A stretch of 30,489 nucleotides of DNA from Firm-13 sp964579245 (GCA_964579245.1 CAZOFY010000025.1:1-30489); one strand, 5' to 3'. Positions 17,848-25,640 are shown, counted from the first letter of the stretch. Notes: generated by a model not told the origin, from the sequence alone. Numbers and translations are program-made.

Positions 17848-17991
17848 TTAGTACTCGCAGATATCGAGCTTGTTGACCCGGATGATCCGGTACAACAGGG
17901 CCGGAACTACCACCATCGCGTTGGCCGCGACCGTGAATGGAATAGAAGGCCGTTGCGCAGGACATTCTGGATTCTTGATGTCATCCCACCT
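17848..17991 (-). pseudogene. Possible remnant of a permease C-terminus
   Basis: A frame without start codon ends at 17848 and reads SIPFTVAANAMVVVPALLYR then IIRVNKLDICEY. A hydrophobic helix followed by a basic segment and a final V-x-K-L-D-I-x-E resembles the end of FtsX/MacB-type ABC permeases. No ribosome binding site or upstream domain was found, so this would be a relic. Weak evidence. Confidence 0.25.
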
Positions 17992-18245
17992 TATGTTCGG
18001 GTTCCCCTTACAACCGCAAAGTGTGATTTTTCTGCGTTCTCCTGTTTGACCGCAAAGATTATATCATGAAAGACTTTCAGAGCTCTTGCTTTCAGTGTAA
18101 GATGTTTGAAGTGCCAAATTTCTTCCTTAAATGCTTTTCTCGAAAGATGAAATACCGGAAACACGTGTTTCAACTCGATACTTTTGCGGTGTCATAAGAG
18201 GAAATGAAGGCTCTGCACCTTGCTTACACACGGAGGCTGAATGTG
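17992..18245. other. Leader region of the radical SAM operon, with a possible 43-residue frame
   Basis: This region should carry the promoter of the large plus-strand operon, but no good -35/-10 pair was identified. A frame at 18066-18197 encodes a 43-residue Phe-, Lys- and Cys-containing peptide (begins MKDFQSSCFQCKMFEVPN) with only a weak AAAG upstream. A perfect 14-base palindrome lies at 18158-18171. Confidence 0.35.
18158..18171. promoter_or_regulatory. Perfect 14-base palindrome GAAACACGTGTTTC
   Basis: It sits about 75 bases before the methyltransferase start and could be a dimeric repressor site. It might equally be chance or part of an mRNA fold. Confidence 0.35.
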
Positions 18246-18860
18246 ATGGAAACACGGTTTTCCATATGGGATAAGCTTGCTAAAAAATACGATTCCTTGT
18301 GGGTTCAGAAGTATTCTCTGACGCCTACAAGAAAAAGAGTGCTTGCCTTGTTGAAGGACTGTAAGCATGATTTCTCGATGCTGGACATCGGGTGCGCGAC
18401 CGGCCAATTGCTCAACGAGGTAAGACGCGAGTTTGCCGGCAGCAAACTGTACGGGATCGACAAATCGGAGAAAATGATCGAGCTTGCGCGTTCCGGAAAT
18501 CCAGATGTGACGTTCGATTGTGTCTATGCCGAGGAATATGATGCAGTGATCCGGTTTGATGTCATTACGTGCTGTCATTCTTTTCCATATTATCAGGACA
18601 AGGAACTCGTCTTGCAAAAGATAGCTTCTCTACTTGAGGATGGCGGTATGGCGATATTTATACAGGGAAGCATCAACAGCGTATATGACAAAGTCGTCAT
18701 GTCTTTTGTGGAGCTGACCGCCGAGAAGGCGAACTATCTGTCCCGGAAAGATTTTCTGGCCCTGGCTGAAGCGTGTTTTGTCGTGGAGGAGAGCTTTTTG
18801 ATTCACGAAAAATGGTTCATGCCTTCGCTTTGTGGCTTTGTGTTGAGGAAAAAGACATGA
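18246..18860 (+). CDS. Class I SAM-dependent methyltransferase
   Basis: A 204-residue methyltransferase. Motif I is SMLDIGCATG (about 44-53); the acidic residue that binds the ribose is in LYGIDKSEKMIELA; a motif like post-I/II is FDVITCCHSFPYYQD, and LLEDGGMAIFIQG matches the motif III strand. The acceptor is not predictable. It is the first recognised gene of the six-gene plus-strand operon, and its stop overlaps the first radical SAM start (ATGA). The open frame reaches back to 18204, but GGAGG at 18232-18236 supports ATG 18246, or GTG 18243. In cobalamin-type radical SAM pathways methyl groups can be added by the radical enzyme, so a separate methyltransferase may act on O, N or a carboxylate. 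Confidence 0.88.
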   Translation: METRFSIWDKLAKKYDSLWVQKYSLTPTRKRVLALLKDCKHDFSMLDIGCATGQLLNEVRREFAGSKLYGIDKSEKMIELARSGNPDVTFDCVYAEEYDAVIRFDVITCCHSFPYYQDKELVLQKIASLLEDGGMAIFIQGSINSVYDKVVMSFVELTAEKANYLSRKDFLALAEACFVVEESFLIHEKWFMPSLCGFVLRKKT

Positions 18861-20143
18861 GAATCCTCTTACTTCGACCCCGACCGCATAAAGAAACCAT
18901 CGGTCTTCAGAGTGTCATGATTTGCGAGCCTCTGGAGCTTATGCAACTGGCGGCCGTATTACGGGCCAATCATCACGAAGTAAAAATTGCGGACATGATA
19001 TTGGAGAAGAAACCGATTGAACACTTCATCAACGAGTTCCATCCGCAGCTTGTCGGCATAACAGGCTACATCAGCCACATCGGCATCATGAAGGATTATG
19101 CTCAGAGGATCAAGAGGATGGATGAGAATATCCTCGTGGCTGTCGGGGGTGTGCATGCCACCGTTTGTCCCGAAGATTTCGCAAGTGAATCTATCGATTG
19201 TGTGGCCGGAAGTGCTGAGGATCTATACCGGCTGGCAAACTGCGAGGATACCCGCGTGCGTTATGCGGACCGGTCTTTGCCCTTGCGATATTCCGATAAA
19301 TACTATTATTTGTTTGCTCATAAATGTGCGCTTATCAAGACATCCTTCGGTTGTCCTTATAACTGTAACTTCTGCTTTTGCAAGGAGATTTCTCCATACA
19401 AGACGAGAACGGTTGATGATGTGATCACCGAGCTTCTTCAAATTCCGCAAAAGGAAGTTTACATCGTTGATGATGATTTCCTGTTTAACCGTGACAGGCT
19501 TCTGGAGTTTTCGATTAAGCTTCAGGCAAACAAGATACAGAAGAACTTCCTCGTGTATGGCAGAGCTGATTTTATCGCGGCGAATGAGGATATCATTGAG
19601 AGACTATCCCAAGTGGGCCTGGGGTCAGTCATTGTAGGAATCGAGGCGGCCACACAGGACACCCTGGATCAGTTCAATAAGAAATCCAAGCTGGAAGACA
19701 ACGAGAAAGCGGTCAGTATACTCAAGAAACACGGGGTAGAATGTTACGCTACCGTTATTCTCGGTGTTGACTGGGACAAGAAGGACTTCCGGAATCTGTA
19801 TCAGTATTTGAAGCAACTTGGCCTCGTTTTTGTCAATTTGCAGCCCTTCACGCCAATGCCGGGCACGCCATATTTTGATCAGTATAAAGACCGCCTGATT
19901 ATACCGTACGAGGAGTATGAAAAGTGGGATATGGCTCATCTTGTCATCAAGCCGGAGAAAATCTCGATCGGAAGATACTACTTTGAGATACTAAAGCTCT
20001 ACTATAAAATAACGCTCATGCCTCGTAACGTGGTATATATGTTCAAGCGTTATGGTGTGAGAACAACCATGAAGTTATCCATCGGAGCAGGCAAAATCAG
20101 CTGGCAGTATATCAAGAAAATTGTTGGAGGCATGAGAACATGA
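18857..20143 (+). CDS. B12-binding-type radical SAM protein, first of three
   Basis: A 428-residue protein of the BchE-like class. Residues 1-125 have the Rossmann-like layout of a cobalamin-binding domain (MRILLLRPRP, LVGITGYISHIG, VAVGGVHATVCPEDF) but no D-x-H-x-x-G, so any cobalamin would bind base-off without His ligation. The radical SAM core starts at Cys166-x3-Cys170-x2-Cys173, with an extra Cys175 (GCPYNCNFCFC). VDDDFL, GRADFIAANED and FTPMPGTPYF are further conserved blocks. Its linker between the two domains is shorter than in its neighbour. GAGGA lies 7 bases before the ATG, which overlaps the methyltransferase stop. It is clearly paralogous to the next protein. Substrate unknown. 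Confidence 0.9.
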   Translation: MRILLLRPRPHKETIGLQSVMICEPLELMQLAAVLRANHHEVKIADMILEKKPIEHFINEFHPQLVGITGYISHIGIMKDYAQRIKRMDENILVAVGGVHATVCPEDFASESIDCVAGSAEDLYRLANCEDTRVRYADRSLPLRYSDKYYYLFAHKCALIKTSFGCPYNCNFCFCKEISPYKTRTVDDVITELLQIPQKEVYIVDDDFLFNRDRLLEFSIKLQANKIQKNFLVYGRADFIAANEDIIERLSQVGLGSVIVGIEAATQDTLDQFNKKSKLEDNEKAVSILKKHGVECYATVILGVDWDKKDFRNLYQYLKQLGLVFVNLQPFTPMPGTPYFDQYKDRLIIPYEEYEKWDMAHLVIKPEKISIGRYYFEILKLYYKITLMPRNVVYMFKRYGVRTTMKLSIGAGKISWQYIKKIVGGMRT

Positions 20144-21477
20144 AGGTTCTACTCATTCGTCCCCAGGCGCCAAACAAATTGAGTTTTATCAACATTCTCG
20201 ATAATGAGCCGCTCGAACTGGAATACCTGGATACAGAATTGCAGCGAAGGGGATTTGAAAGCTACATATACGACGGGCTGATCGAAACCACAAGTGTCAA
20301 AGATACTCTTGCCAGAGAAAATCCTGATGTGGTGGCAATAACAGGCTATATCACACAGCAGAACCTGATGATCGAATACTGCCGGCTCGCCAAAGAGAGA
20401 AACAGTCAGACCATCACAATCGTCGGCGGGGTTCATGTACAGCGCAATTATGAGTCGTTCTACCAGAACTGCATTGATTACCTTTTAAGGAGCGAAAGTG
20501 TCTATGATTTCGGAGAACTGATTGCCGGCGCGGATTTGTCGACAATCAATGGCCTGATCTACAGAAAGGACGGCCAATTCGTTCGAAACGAGCTTGTACC
20601 AATCGATATCAACTCCCTGCCGATCCCTGACCGGAGTTTTTTTAACAAGCACAAGAGCAGATATCACTACCTCCACCTTAAGGAAGTCGCAACGATAAAG
20701 ACAGCGTTCTCCTGCCCGTATTCCTGCAATTTTTGTTATTGCACCCTCTTGGCAGGCGGACAGTACAGAGCCAGGGATCTGTCGCTGGTGATCGAAGAGC
20801 TCAAGACGATCGAGAGCCAAAATGTTCAGATCGTCGATGATGATTTTCTGGTGGACAAAGCCCGGCTCACAGAATTTATTCGATTGGTCAGGGAACACAA
20901 GATCGAGAAGACATACATCTGCTATGCCCGCGCGGATTTCATCGCGAATAACGAGGACCTGGTCAGGGAGCTTCAAAGCATTGGGTTCCTGTATTTTCTT
21001 GTCGGTCTCGAGGCAATCAGCAACGAAGAATTATCGGCCATGAACAAGCAAGTCAGCATCGACGAGAACAGAAAATGTATCGAAGTGATCAGAAATGCGA
21101 ACGCGCATTGTATCGCTCTGATGATCGCACCGTTATCTGCCGACAAGGAGTACTTCCGTAAGCTTTATGATTTTGTAAAAGAAACAGGGCTGCTCTACGT
21201 GACAGTATCCATGTTTACACCAATTCCAGGCACTCCGCTGTATGAAGAATATAAAGATAGAATCGTGTCGGACAACATAGAAGACTATGACTTTCTGCAT
21301 CTGGTGCTGGAGCCGGAGAAGCTGACAAAGCGGCAGTTCTACACGGAATATAACAAGCTGGTGGTGCGACTTTACAACCTGGCGAAGAAATCGGGAATCT
21401 ATGACTTCATGGACATGGAATTCTACAAAAACATGTTAACCGGTTATTTGAAAAGAAAAATGAGGGGCAATTCGTGA
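20140..21477 (+). CDS. B12-binding-type radical SAM protein, second of three
   Basis: A 445-residue paralogue of the preceding gene product, sharing the N-terminal MKVLLIRPQ, the EPLELEYL helix, VVAITGYITQQN and VGGVH blocks, the cluster motif SCPYSCNFCYC (Cys192, 196, 199 plus Cys201), then VDDDFLVD, ARADFIANNED and FTPIPGTPLY. Like its neighbour it lacks a D-x-H-x-x-G cobalamin motif. The linker SLPIPDRSFF before the core is the normal P-x-P-D-R form of this family. The ATG overlaps the previous stop by 4 bases, and GGAGG lies close upstream. Side-by-side paralogues suggest two successive or related radical steps on the same scaffold, which is an inference. Confidence 0.92.
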   Translation: MKVLLIRPQAPNKLSFINILDNEPLELEYLDTELQRRGFESYIYDGLIETTSVKDTLARENPDVVAITGYITQQNLMIEYCRLAKERNSQTITIVGGVHVQRNYESFYQNCIDYLLRSESVYDFGELIAGADLSTINGLIYRKDGQFVRNELVPIDINSLPIPDRSFFNKHKSRYHYLHLKEVATIKTAFSCPYSCNFCYCTLLAGGQYRARDLSLVIEELKTIESQNVQIVDDDFLVDKARLTEFIRLVREHKIEKTYICYARADFIANNEDLVRELQSIGFLYFLVGLEAISNEELSAMNKQVSIDENRKCIEVIRNANAHCIALMIAPLSADKEYFRKLYDFVKETGLLYVTVSMFTPIPGTPLYEEYKDRIVSDNIEDYDFLHLVLEPEKLTKRQFYTEYNKLVVRLYNLAKKSGIYDFMDMEFYKNMLTGYLKRKMRGNS

Positions 21478-22784
21478 AAGTCTACTATATTCAGTCCACA
21501 CCGTATTGTGAAGACCGAAATCTGATCAAGAAATCACGTCTGTATTTTGTCGGGCTTGCCCCCGCTATTCTGGCTGCACTGGTTCCGGATTGGGAGTTTG
21601 ATTGCTGCTTAGAAACCATTGAGGATGTGGACTTTGAATCAGATGCGGATATCATTGCCATATCCGGCATGGGACACGCCATGATCCGAAGTCTCGACAT
21701 CGCGAAGGAATTCAAGAAGCGAGGGAAAACGGTCGTTATGGGCGGCTATATGGCAAGCCTGATGCCCGAAGAAGCCAAGAAGTATTGTGACAGCGTCATC
21801 ATCGGGGATGGTGAACTGGCCTTCCCCCGGATGATTTCAGATTTCGAAAAGGGCGATTTACAGGAATTCTATGATATGCCTCTTGAAAACCTGCGCTATC
21901 CTCTCCCGAAGTATGAGATATTCAAGGGAAAGAAAATCGGTAATTTTCTCCCGGTCCAGGCAGGGCGAGGCTGTCCGAACTCCTGCTCCTTTTGTTCTGT
22001 CTATTGCCTCTATAAAAACCGCTATATGCAACGCGAGATTTCCGAAGTCATCCGGGATATCCGACACATCAAGTCATTAGGATATAAGAGATTTCTCCTT
22101 CTGGACGATAACATCCTCTCGGACAGAGAATACATGTTGGCGCTCTGCGCCGAGATTGAGAAGCTTCACATGACCTGGCTTTCCCAATGCCAAATCTCCA
22201 TAGCGGATGACCAAGAAGTACTGACCGCCGTCGCCAGGAGCGGTTGTATTTCCCTTTCCTTCGGCATAGAGAGCATATCCCAGGAAAGTCTCAACACTAT
22301 GCATAAGTCATGGGCAAATGTATCCCGATATGAAGAGCAGTTCAAGAGAATTCAAGCCGCCGGCATCGATGTCTCAACAGAAATGGTTATCGGCGCAGAC
22401 GGGGATACCGTCGACAGCATTCGAGCGACCGCAGACTTTATCACCAACAACAAGATCACCGTGCCCCGCTTCTATATTCTGACCCCGATTCCCGGAACGC
22501 TTTTCTACCGGGAAATGAAAGAAGCCGGCAGAATGACCAGCGATGACATTTACCAATTCAACGGAGCATTTGCAGTGCATCAGCCTAGGAACATGTCGCC
22601 GGAGACACTGACAAAGGAATATTGGAAGCTGTATTCAGATGTTTTCTCGACGGGAAGCATCCTGAAGCGGACGATCCTGCGAAAAGATTCTCTGCGGCAT
22701 CCACTGAAAAACCTGTTCTACTTTTATGTAAATCTATATTATAAGTATCAGATTGCAAAAGGAATCACGCCAAACATCATCTAA
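21474..22784 (+). CDS. B12-binding-type radical SAM protein, third of three
   Basis: A 436-residue protein of the same architecture but more distant. The N-terminal domain (LAPAILAALVPDWEFDCCLE, ADIIAISGMGHAM, VVMGGYMASLMPEEA, SVIIGDGE) follows the usual B12-binding layout, again without D-x-H-x-x-G. The cluster motif is GRGCPNSCSFC (Cys167, 171, 174), with a further Cys178. FLLLDDNILSD, SFGIESISQESL and LTPIPGTLFY complete the core. The last 40 residues (RHPLKNLFYFYVNLYYKYQ) are aromatic and basic, as in family members acting on lipid-like or polycyclic substrates; that reading is loose. It starts with GTG overlapping the previous stop (GTGA), with GAGGGG upstream. Confidence 0.92.
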   Translation: MKVYYIQSTPYCEDRNLIKKSRLYFVGLAPAILAALVPDWEFDCCLETIEDVDFESDADIIAISGMGHAMIRSLDIAKEFKKRGKTVVMGGYMASLMPEEAKKYCDSVIIGDGELAFPRMISDFEKGDLQEFYDMPLENLRYPLPKYEIFKGKKIGNFLPVQAGRGCPNSCSFCSVYCLYKNRYMQREISEVIRDIRHIKSLGYKRFLLLDDNILSDREYMLALCAEIEKLHMTWLSQCQISIADDQEVLTAVARSGCISLSFGIESISQESLNTMHKSWANVSRYEEQFKRIQAAGIDVSTEMVIGADGDTVDSIRATADFITNNKITVPRFYILTPIPGTLFYREMKEAGRMTSDDIYQFNGAFAVHQPRNMSPETLTKEYWKLYSDVFSTGSILKRTILRKDSLRHPLKNLFYFYVNLYYKYQIAKGITPNII

Positions 22785-22794
22785 GGTGGTAAAA

Positions 22795-23859
22795 TTGCAG
22801 CTTCAAAAAATCGAATTAAAAGAATATCTCGCTTTTATGGGCACAGTATACAAGGGCGACGCGAATTTCAAGGACAACAAGACCGGCATCATCCGCATTG
22901 TCTGTCAGAAAAACCGCCCGTTTTATCAAGCCTCCCTGCAGGAGATTCTTTGTGTCAAGAAAGAGAGCCGAATCCAATGTGCCTGTGTGCTGATCATCAA
23001 CAGCAGAGCACCCAACGAAGCATATCTGTCTTTTTTTGAGGCCCTGCCGGACAACAAAGACGCGGTCGCCTTATTAGTGAAGTATGCGGAAGACTTTGCC
23101 AGACAGCACGCTTGCCAAAAATTAGTGGTCGCACTGGACGGCCATGTAAACTACAGCGTCGGCTTTGGCCAGAACACACATCCCCCTTCTTTTGGAGAAA
23201 GCTACTCGCCCTCCTATTATCGGGATTATTTCGCAGACTTCTCGCCGGTCAAATTCGTAAGCTACATTGATTCCGTGCAGAACGCCAAAGAGAGACTCGA
23301 AAGAGATTTGAAGTTTTTCGGGAAGAAAACCGAAGAGACCGGAATCGAAAACGCGGATTTTGGCAGAGGCTTCTCCACAACGATCAAGAGATACACCGAT
23401 CTGAATAATGCCATTTTCGAGGGGCACCGGTACTATTCCTTCCGGAGCTATGATGAGGATGCCGATTTATTTCGCGATATGGCTCCCTTACTGGAGAACA
23501 ACAATCTTATTTTCGCGAAAAAAGACGGAAAAGATGTCGGCTTTATTCTCTGGTATCCCGATTATAACGAGCTGGTGCCCGTCGGAAAAGGAGCGTCTGC
23601 TCTAACCTTCATACGATACAAGCTGTTATCCGCCCGCCCGAAAACCATGAAAGTGGTAGAGATCGGCGTGTTGCCCGAATACCAGCACAAGTGTGTGATT
23701 CTGTCTCTTTTTGCCGCGGCTTTTCAAGCGCGATCAGCGGATGTGAATCAAATCATCAGCAGCTGGATCCTGGACGAGAATACGAAATCCAAGACCATCA
23801 CCCGCCGCTACACCGGCAAGCTCAACAAGGAGTACTTCGCGTATGAGAAGGAAATTTGA
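22795..23859 (+). CDS. Tandem GNAT-like acyltransferase protein
   Basis: A 354-residue protein that seems to hold two GNAT-like halves, about 1-150 and 195-354. It resembles uncharacterised YghO-type proteins: the SPSYYRDYFADFSPVK block and VVEIGVLPEYQHKC (287-300) fit their pattern. The acetyl-CoA loop, normally Q/R-x-x-G-x-G/A, is degenerate here (YQHKCVIL), so the donor may differ or that half may be inactive. The start is TTG at 22795, with AAGGTGG 5 bases upstream; an in-frame ATG at 22753 lies inside the preceding gene without a site. Fifth gene of the operon. The reaction is inferred only from fold-level likeness. Confidence 0.7.
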   Translation: MQLQKIELKEYLAFMGTVYKGDANFKDNKTGIIRIVCQKNRPFYQASLQEILCVKKESRIQCACVLIINSRAPNEAYLSFFEALPDNKDAVALLVKYAEDFARQHACQKLVVALDGHVNYSVGFGQNTHPPSFGESYSPSYYRDYFADFSPVKFVSYIDSVQNAKERLERDLKFFGKKTEETGIENADFGRGFSTTIKRYTDLNNAIFEGHRYYSFRSYDEDADLFRDMAPLLENNNLIFAKKDGKDVGFILWYPDYNELVPVGKGASALTFIRYKLLSARPKTMKVVEIGVLPEYQHKCVILSLFAAAFQARSADVNQIISSWILDENTKSKTITRRYTGKLNKEYFAYEKEI

Positions 23860-23933
23860 AGCGCGAGACGAGTTGGAGCAGGCCGAAGAAAGGGGAGTAC
23901 TTCGCGTATGAGAAGGAAATTTGAAGCGCGAGA
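23829..23933. repeat. Perfect 40-base direct repeat at the junction of the two GNAT-like genes
   Basis: Copies lie at 23829-23868 and 23894-23933, separated by 25 unrelated bases. Each copy contains the end of the first gene and the start MRRKFEAR of the second. In the first copy this start opens a 22-codon dead-end frame. Confidence 0.95.
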
Positions 23934-24891
23934 AATACTTCTTCCAAATCAGGACTGGGATGAGCGGGTAGCAGCAAATCGCTGGCTCAAAAGTGATGTT
24001 CTTCTGTGCACTCTCACGCCGGAACACAAAGTCAAAGCCATCCTTCACCCCTCCTATTGCGCCTGCGAATGCAAAATCAAGCTGAATCTGCTTACCTTCA
24101 GCCGCATGAAGATCAATCTGCCGTTTGTCATGATCTCCCCCCCCGCCTCGATCGATTGCGCGGGTTATATCGGAAACATTCAGGATCTGATTACGGACTA
24201 TAAAACGCGAAGAGGACTGTTCCTGATCCTGAACATGAGAAAAGAGGATACGCAAAAGATTCTCGAAAACACAGTAGCGGTCGGGAAAACGCTTCCTAGC
24301 TGTATCTTTCACAACCGATTTGCAAGCTTCGATCATTATTTGGCCTCGCTTCGAAGCTCCTACAGAAGAAGAATACATACTGCGATCGTGAAAGGACAAA
24401 AACTCAAAGTCGCGCGTATTTCCAATGCGGATTTCGATCATGAACTGCACGCCCTATATCTGCAAGTCCTAAAACACAGTCAATTCCCTCTGGAAGAATT
24501 GCCGGTCTCCTTTTTTCAGCGGTGCGGCTGTGATATTGACGTTTTTTATATCGAGGGCCGACCCGTCGCTTTTGTCATGCATTCACTCAAGGACGGCTTG
24601 ATGAGCTTTATTTTCGGCGGAATGGACTACCAAGTCCGGGATACATACGACCTCTATTACAATATGCTTCTGCATATGCTCATGATCGGTATCGAAAACA
24701 AAGCCGGGACCATCGACCTTGGCCAGACCGCCGAAAACACGAAATGCAGGCTGGGCTGCGAGTTGGAAGAACGATATATGGCGGCATTCAGCGGAAACCG
24801 ATTCCTGTCCATGCTTCTATGCCGCTTTGCGCCCCTTCTGGCATACGCTCAGGCGCCGGTCCATCATACAGTTTTTAAACAGGAATCCTAA
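23908..24891 (+). CDS. GNAT/FemAB-like (BioF2-type) acyltransferase
   Basis: A 327-residue protein with the features of the FemAB/BioF2-like acetyltransferase group: a basic helix SLRSSYRRRIHTA (147-159), the strand-turn DVFYIEGRPVAFVMHSL (211-227), a helix after YDLYYNMLLHMLMIGIE, and the C-terminal block IDLGQTAENTKCRLGCELEE (269-288) typical of the family. Such proteins transfer acyl or aminoacyl groups to cell-wall, lipid or small-molecule amines. It is the last gene of the operon. The ATG lies in the second copy of a 40-base repeat; without the duplication the gene would overlap its upstream neighbour by 17 bases. AAAGGGGAG precedes the ATG by about 12 bases, a long spacing that may lower translation. 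Confidence 0.75.
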   Translation: MRRKFEAREILLPNQDWDERVAANRWLKSDVLLCTLTPEHKVKAILHPSYCACECKIKLNLLTFSRMKINLPFVMISPPASIDCAGYIGNIQDLITDYKTRRGLFLILNMRKEDTQKILENTVAVGKTLPSCIFHNRFASFDHYLASLRSSYRRRIHTAIVKGQKLKVARISNADFDHELHALYLQVLKHSQFPLEELPVSFFQRCGCDIDVFYIEGRPVAFVMHSLKDGLMSFIFGGMDYQVRDTYDLYYNMLLHMLMIGIENKAGTIDLGQTAENTKCRLGCELEERYMAAFSGNRFLSMLLCRFAPLLAYAQAPVHHTVFKQES

Positions 24892-25017
24892 CAACCCGCA
24901 AACGAGTGTTTTCTCCCGGGTTATAAGCATTGTTACTTGCCAGCGTCTCAAGGCATTCGCTTTTCATATTCATTCAAGTCTCTACAGTAATTGCCGATTT
25001 GGGATTTGTGATGGTAT

Positions 25018-25111
25018 CTCCTTCTTGCGGGCCGAAATAACCATTGCGGCTTGGGCGCGTGCTGGCACTCCTTCTTGCGGGATGCAGTAGCAATTGCAGC
25101 TTGGGCGCGTG
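25018..25111. repeat. Imperfect 50-base tandem repeats running into the assembly gap
   Basis: Units at 25018-25067 and 25068-25111 share CTCCTTCTTGCGGG and GCTTGGGCGCGTG at a 50-base spacing. A weaker copy lies just upstream, about 24983-25017. The unit length is not a multiple of three, so the array is unlikely to be coding. The array probably continues into the gap. Confidence 0.75.
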
Positions 25112-25211
25112 NNNNNNNNNNNNNNNNNNNNNNNNNNNNNNNNNNNNNNNNNNNNNNNNNNNNNNNNNNNNNNNNNNNNNNNNNNNNNNNNNNNNNNNNN
25201 NNNNNNNNNNN
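25112..25211. other. Assembly gap (100 N) next to a repeat array
   Basis: The run is exactly 100 N, a placeholder of unknown true length. Unlike the first gap, its two flanks do not match each other, so sequence is probably missing. Confidence 0.85.
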
Positions 25212-25215
25212 CGTA

Positions 25216-25240
25216 CTCTTTTCGAGGGCGTCGAAAAGAG
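25216..25240. other. Perfect 10-base-pair hairpin after the gap
   Basis: CTCTTTTCGA, the loop GGGCG and TCGAAAAGAG pair perfectly. No U-tract of note follows on either side. It could be a weak terminator of the radical SAM operon if the gap is short. Confidence 0.5.
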
Positions 25241-25317
25241 ATATATTTCAATGAATAGATTTTTAGGGGCATCACATAGTTATACATACCAAATGACGGA
25301 TTTAGAAGAATTTTGAT

Positions 25318-25557
25318 GGTATTCATTGACAAGATATTTGGTCCTCACAAGCCCCTGTACCTACTAAACCGCCATTATTTGCGAATTAGTAGGTAATCAT
25401 TGATAAATAACATTTTATTACTCATTGATGCACATACGAGATCGTCTGTTTTCGCCGATTGCGTGGGTAATCATTGACAAATATCAGCTTTATCACTCAT
25501 TGATGCACATACGAGAAGTCGTTTTTCATCATTTTATTCGGTATTCATCGAGAGATA
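25318..25557. repeat. Four degenerate units at an exact 74-base period
   Basis: GGTATTCATTGAC-like starts occur at 25318, 25392, 25466 and 25540, each 74 bases apart. The two middle units agree over nearly 50 bases, including a second TCATTGAT followed by GCACATACGAG. Between the first two units an 8-base inverted repeat CCTACTAA/TTAGTAGG occurs. No open frame with a ribosome binding site crosses the block, so it appears non-coding. Confidence 0.8.
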
Positions 25558-25585
25558 AATAATTTTCGAAAACAAAACAAACGAC

Positions 25586-25611
25586 CCGGGACCACGATGA
25601 CGTGATCCCGG
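25586..25611 (-). terminator. Terminator of the sigma/anti-sigma operon
   Basis: In transcript sense CCGGGATCACG, the loop and CGTGGTCCCGG form an 11-pair stem with one wobble, followed by a T-rich stretch (GTCGTTTGTTTTG). It lies about 30 bases after the anti-sigma stop. Confidence 0.7.
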
Positions 25612-25640
25612 TATGTATTCAATCGAAGAGATTCTTTTTT

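Noticed and set aside
17991..18173. Minus-strand 60-codon frame upstream of the radical SAM operon
   Set aside because: It would start at TTG without a ribosome binding site and has no recognised domain.
25251..25316. 21-codon frame after the second gap (MNRFLGASHSYTYQM...)
   Set aside because: Very short, weak ribosome binding site and no recognisable feature.
25318..25557. CRISPR array
   Set aside because: The units are degenerate, similarity extends through most of the unit rather than a short repeat with unique spacers, and no cas gene is nearby.
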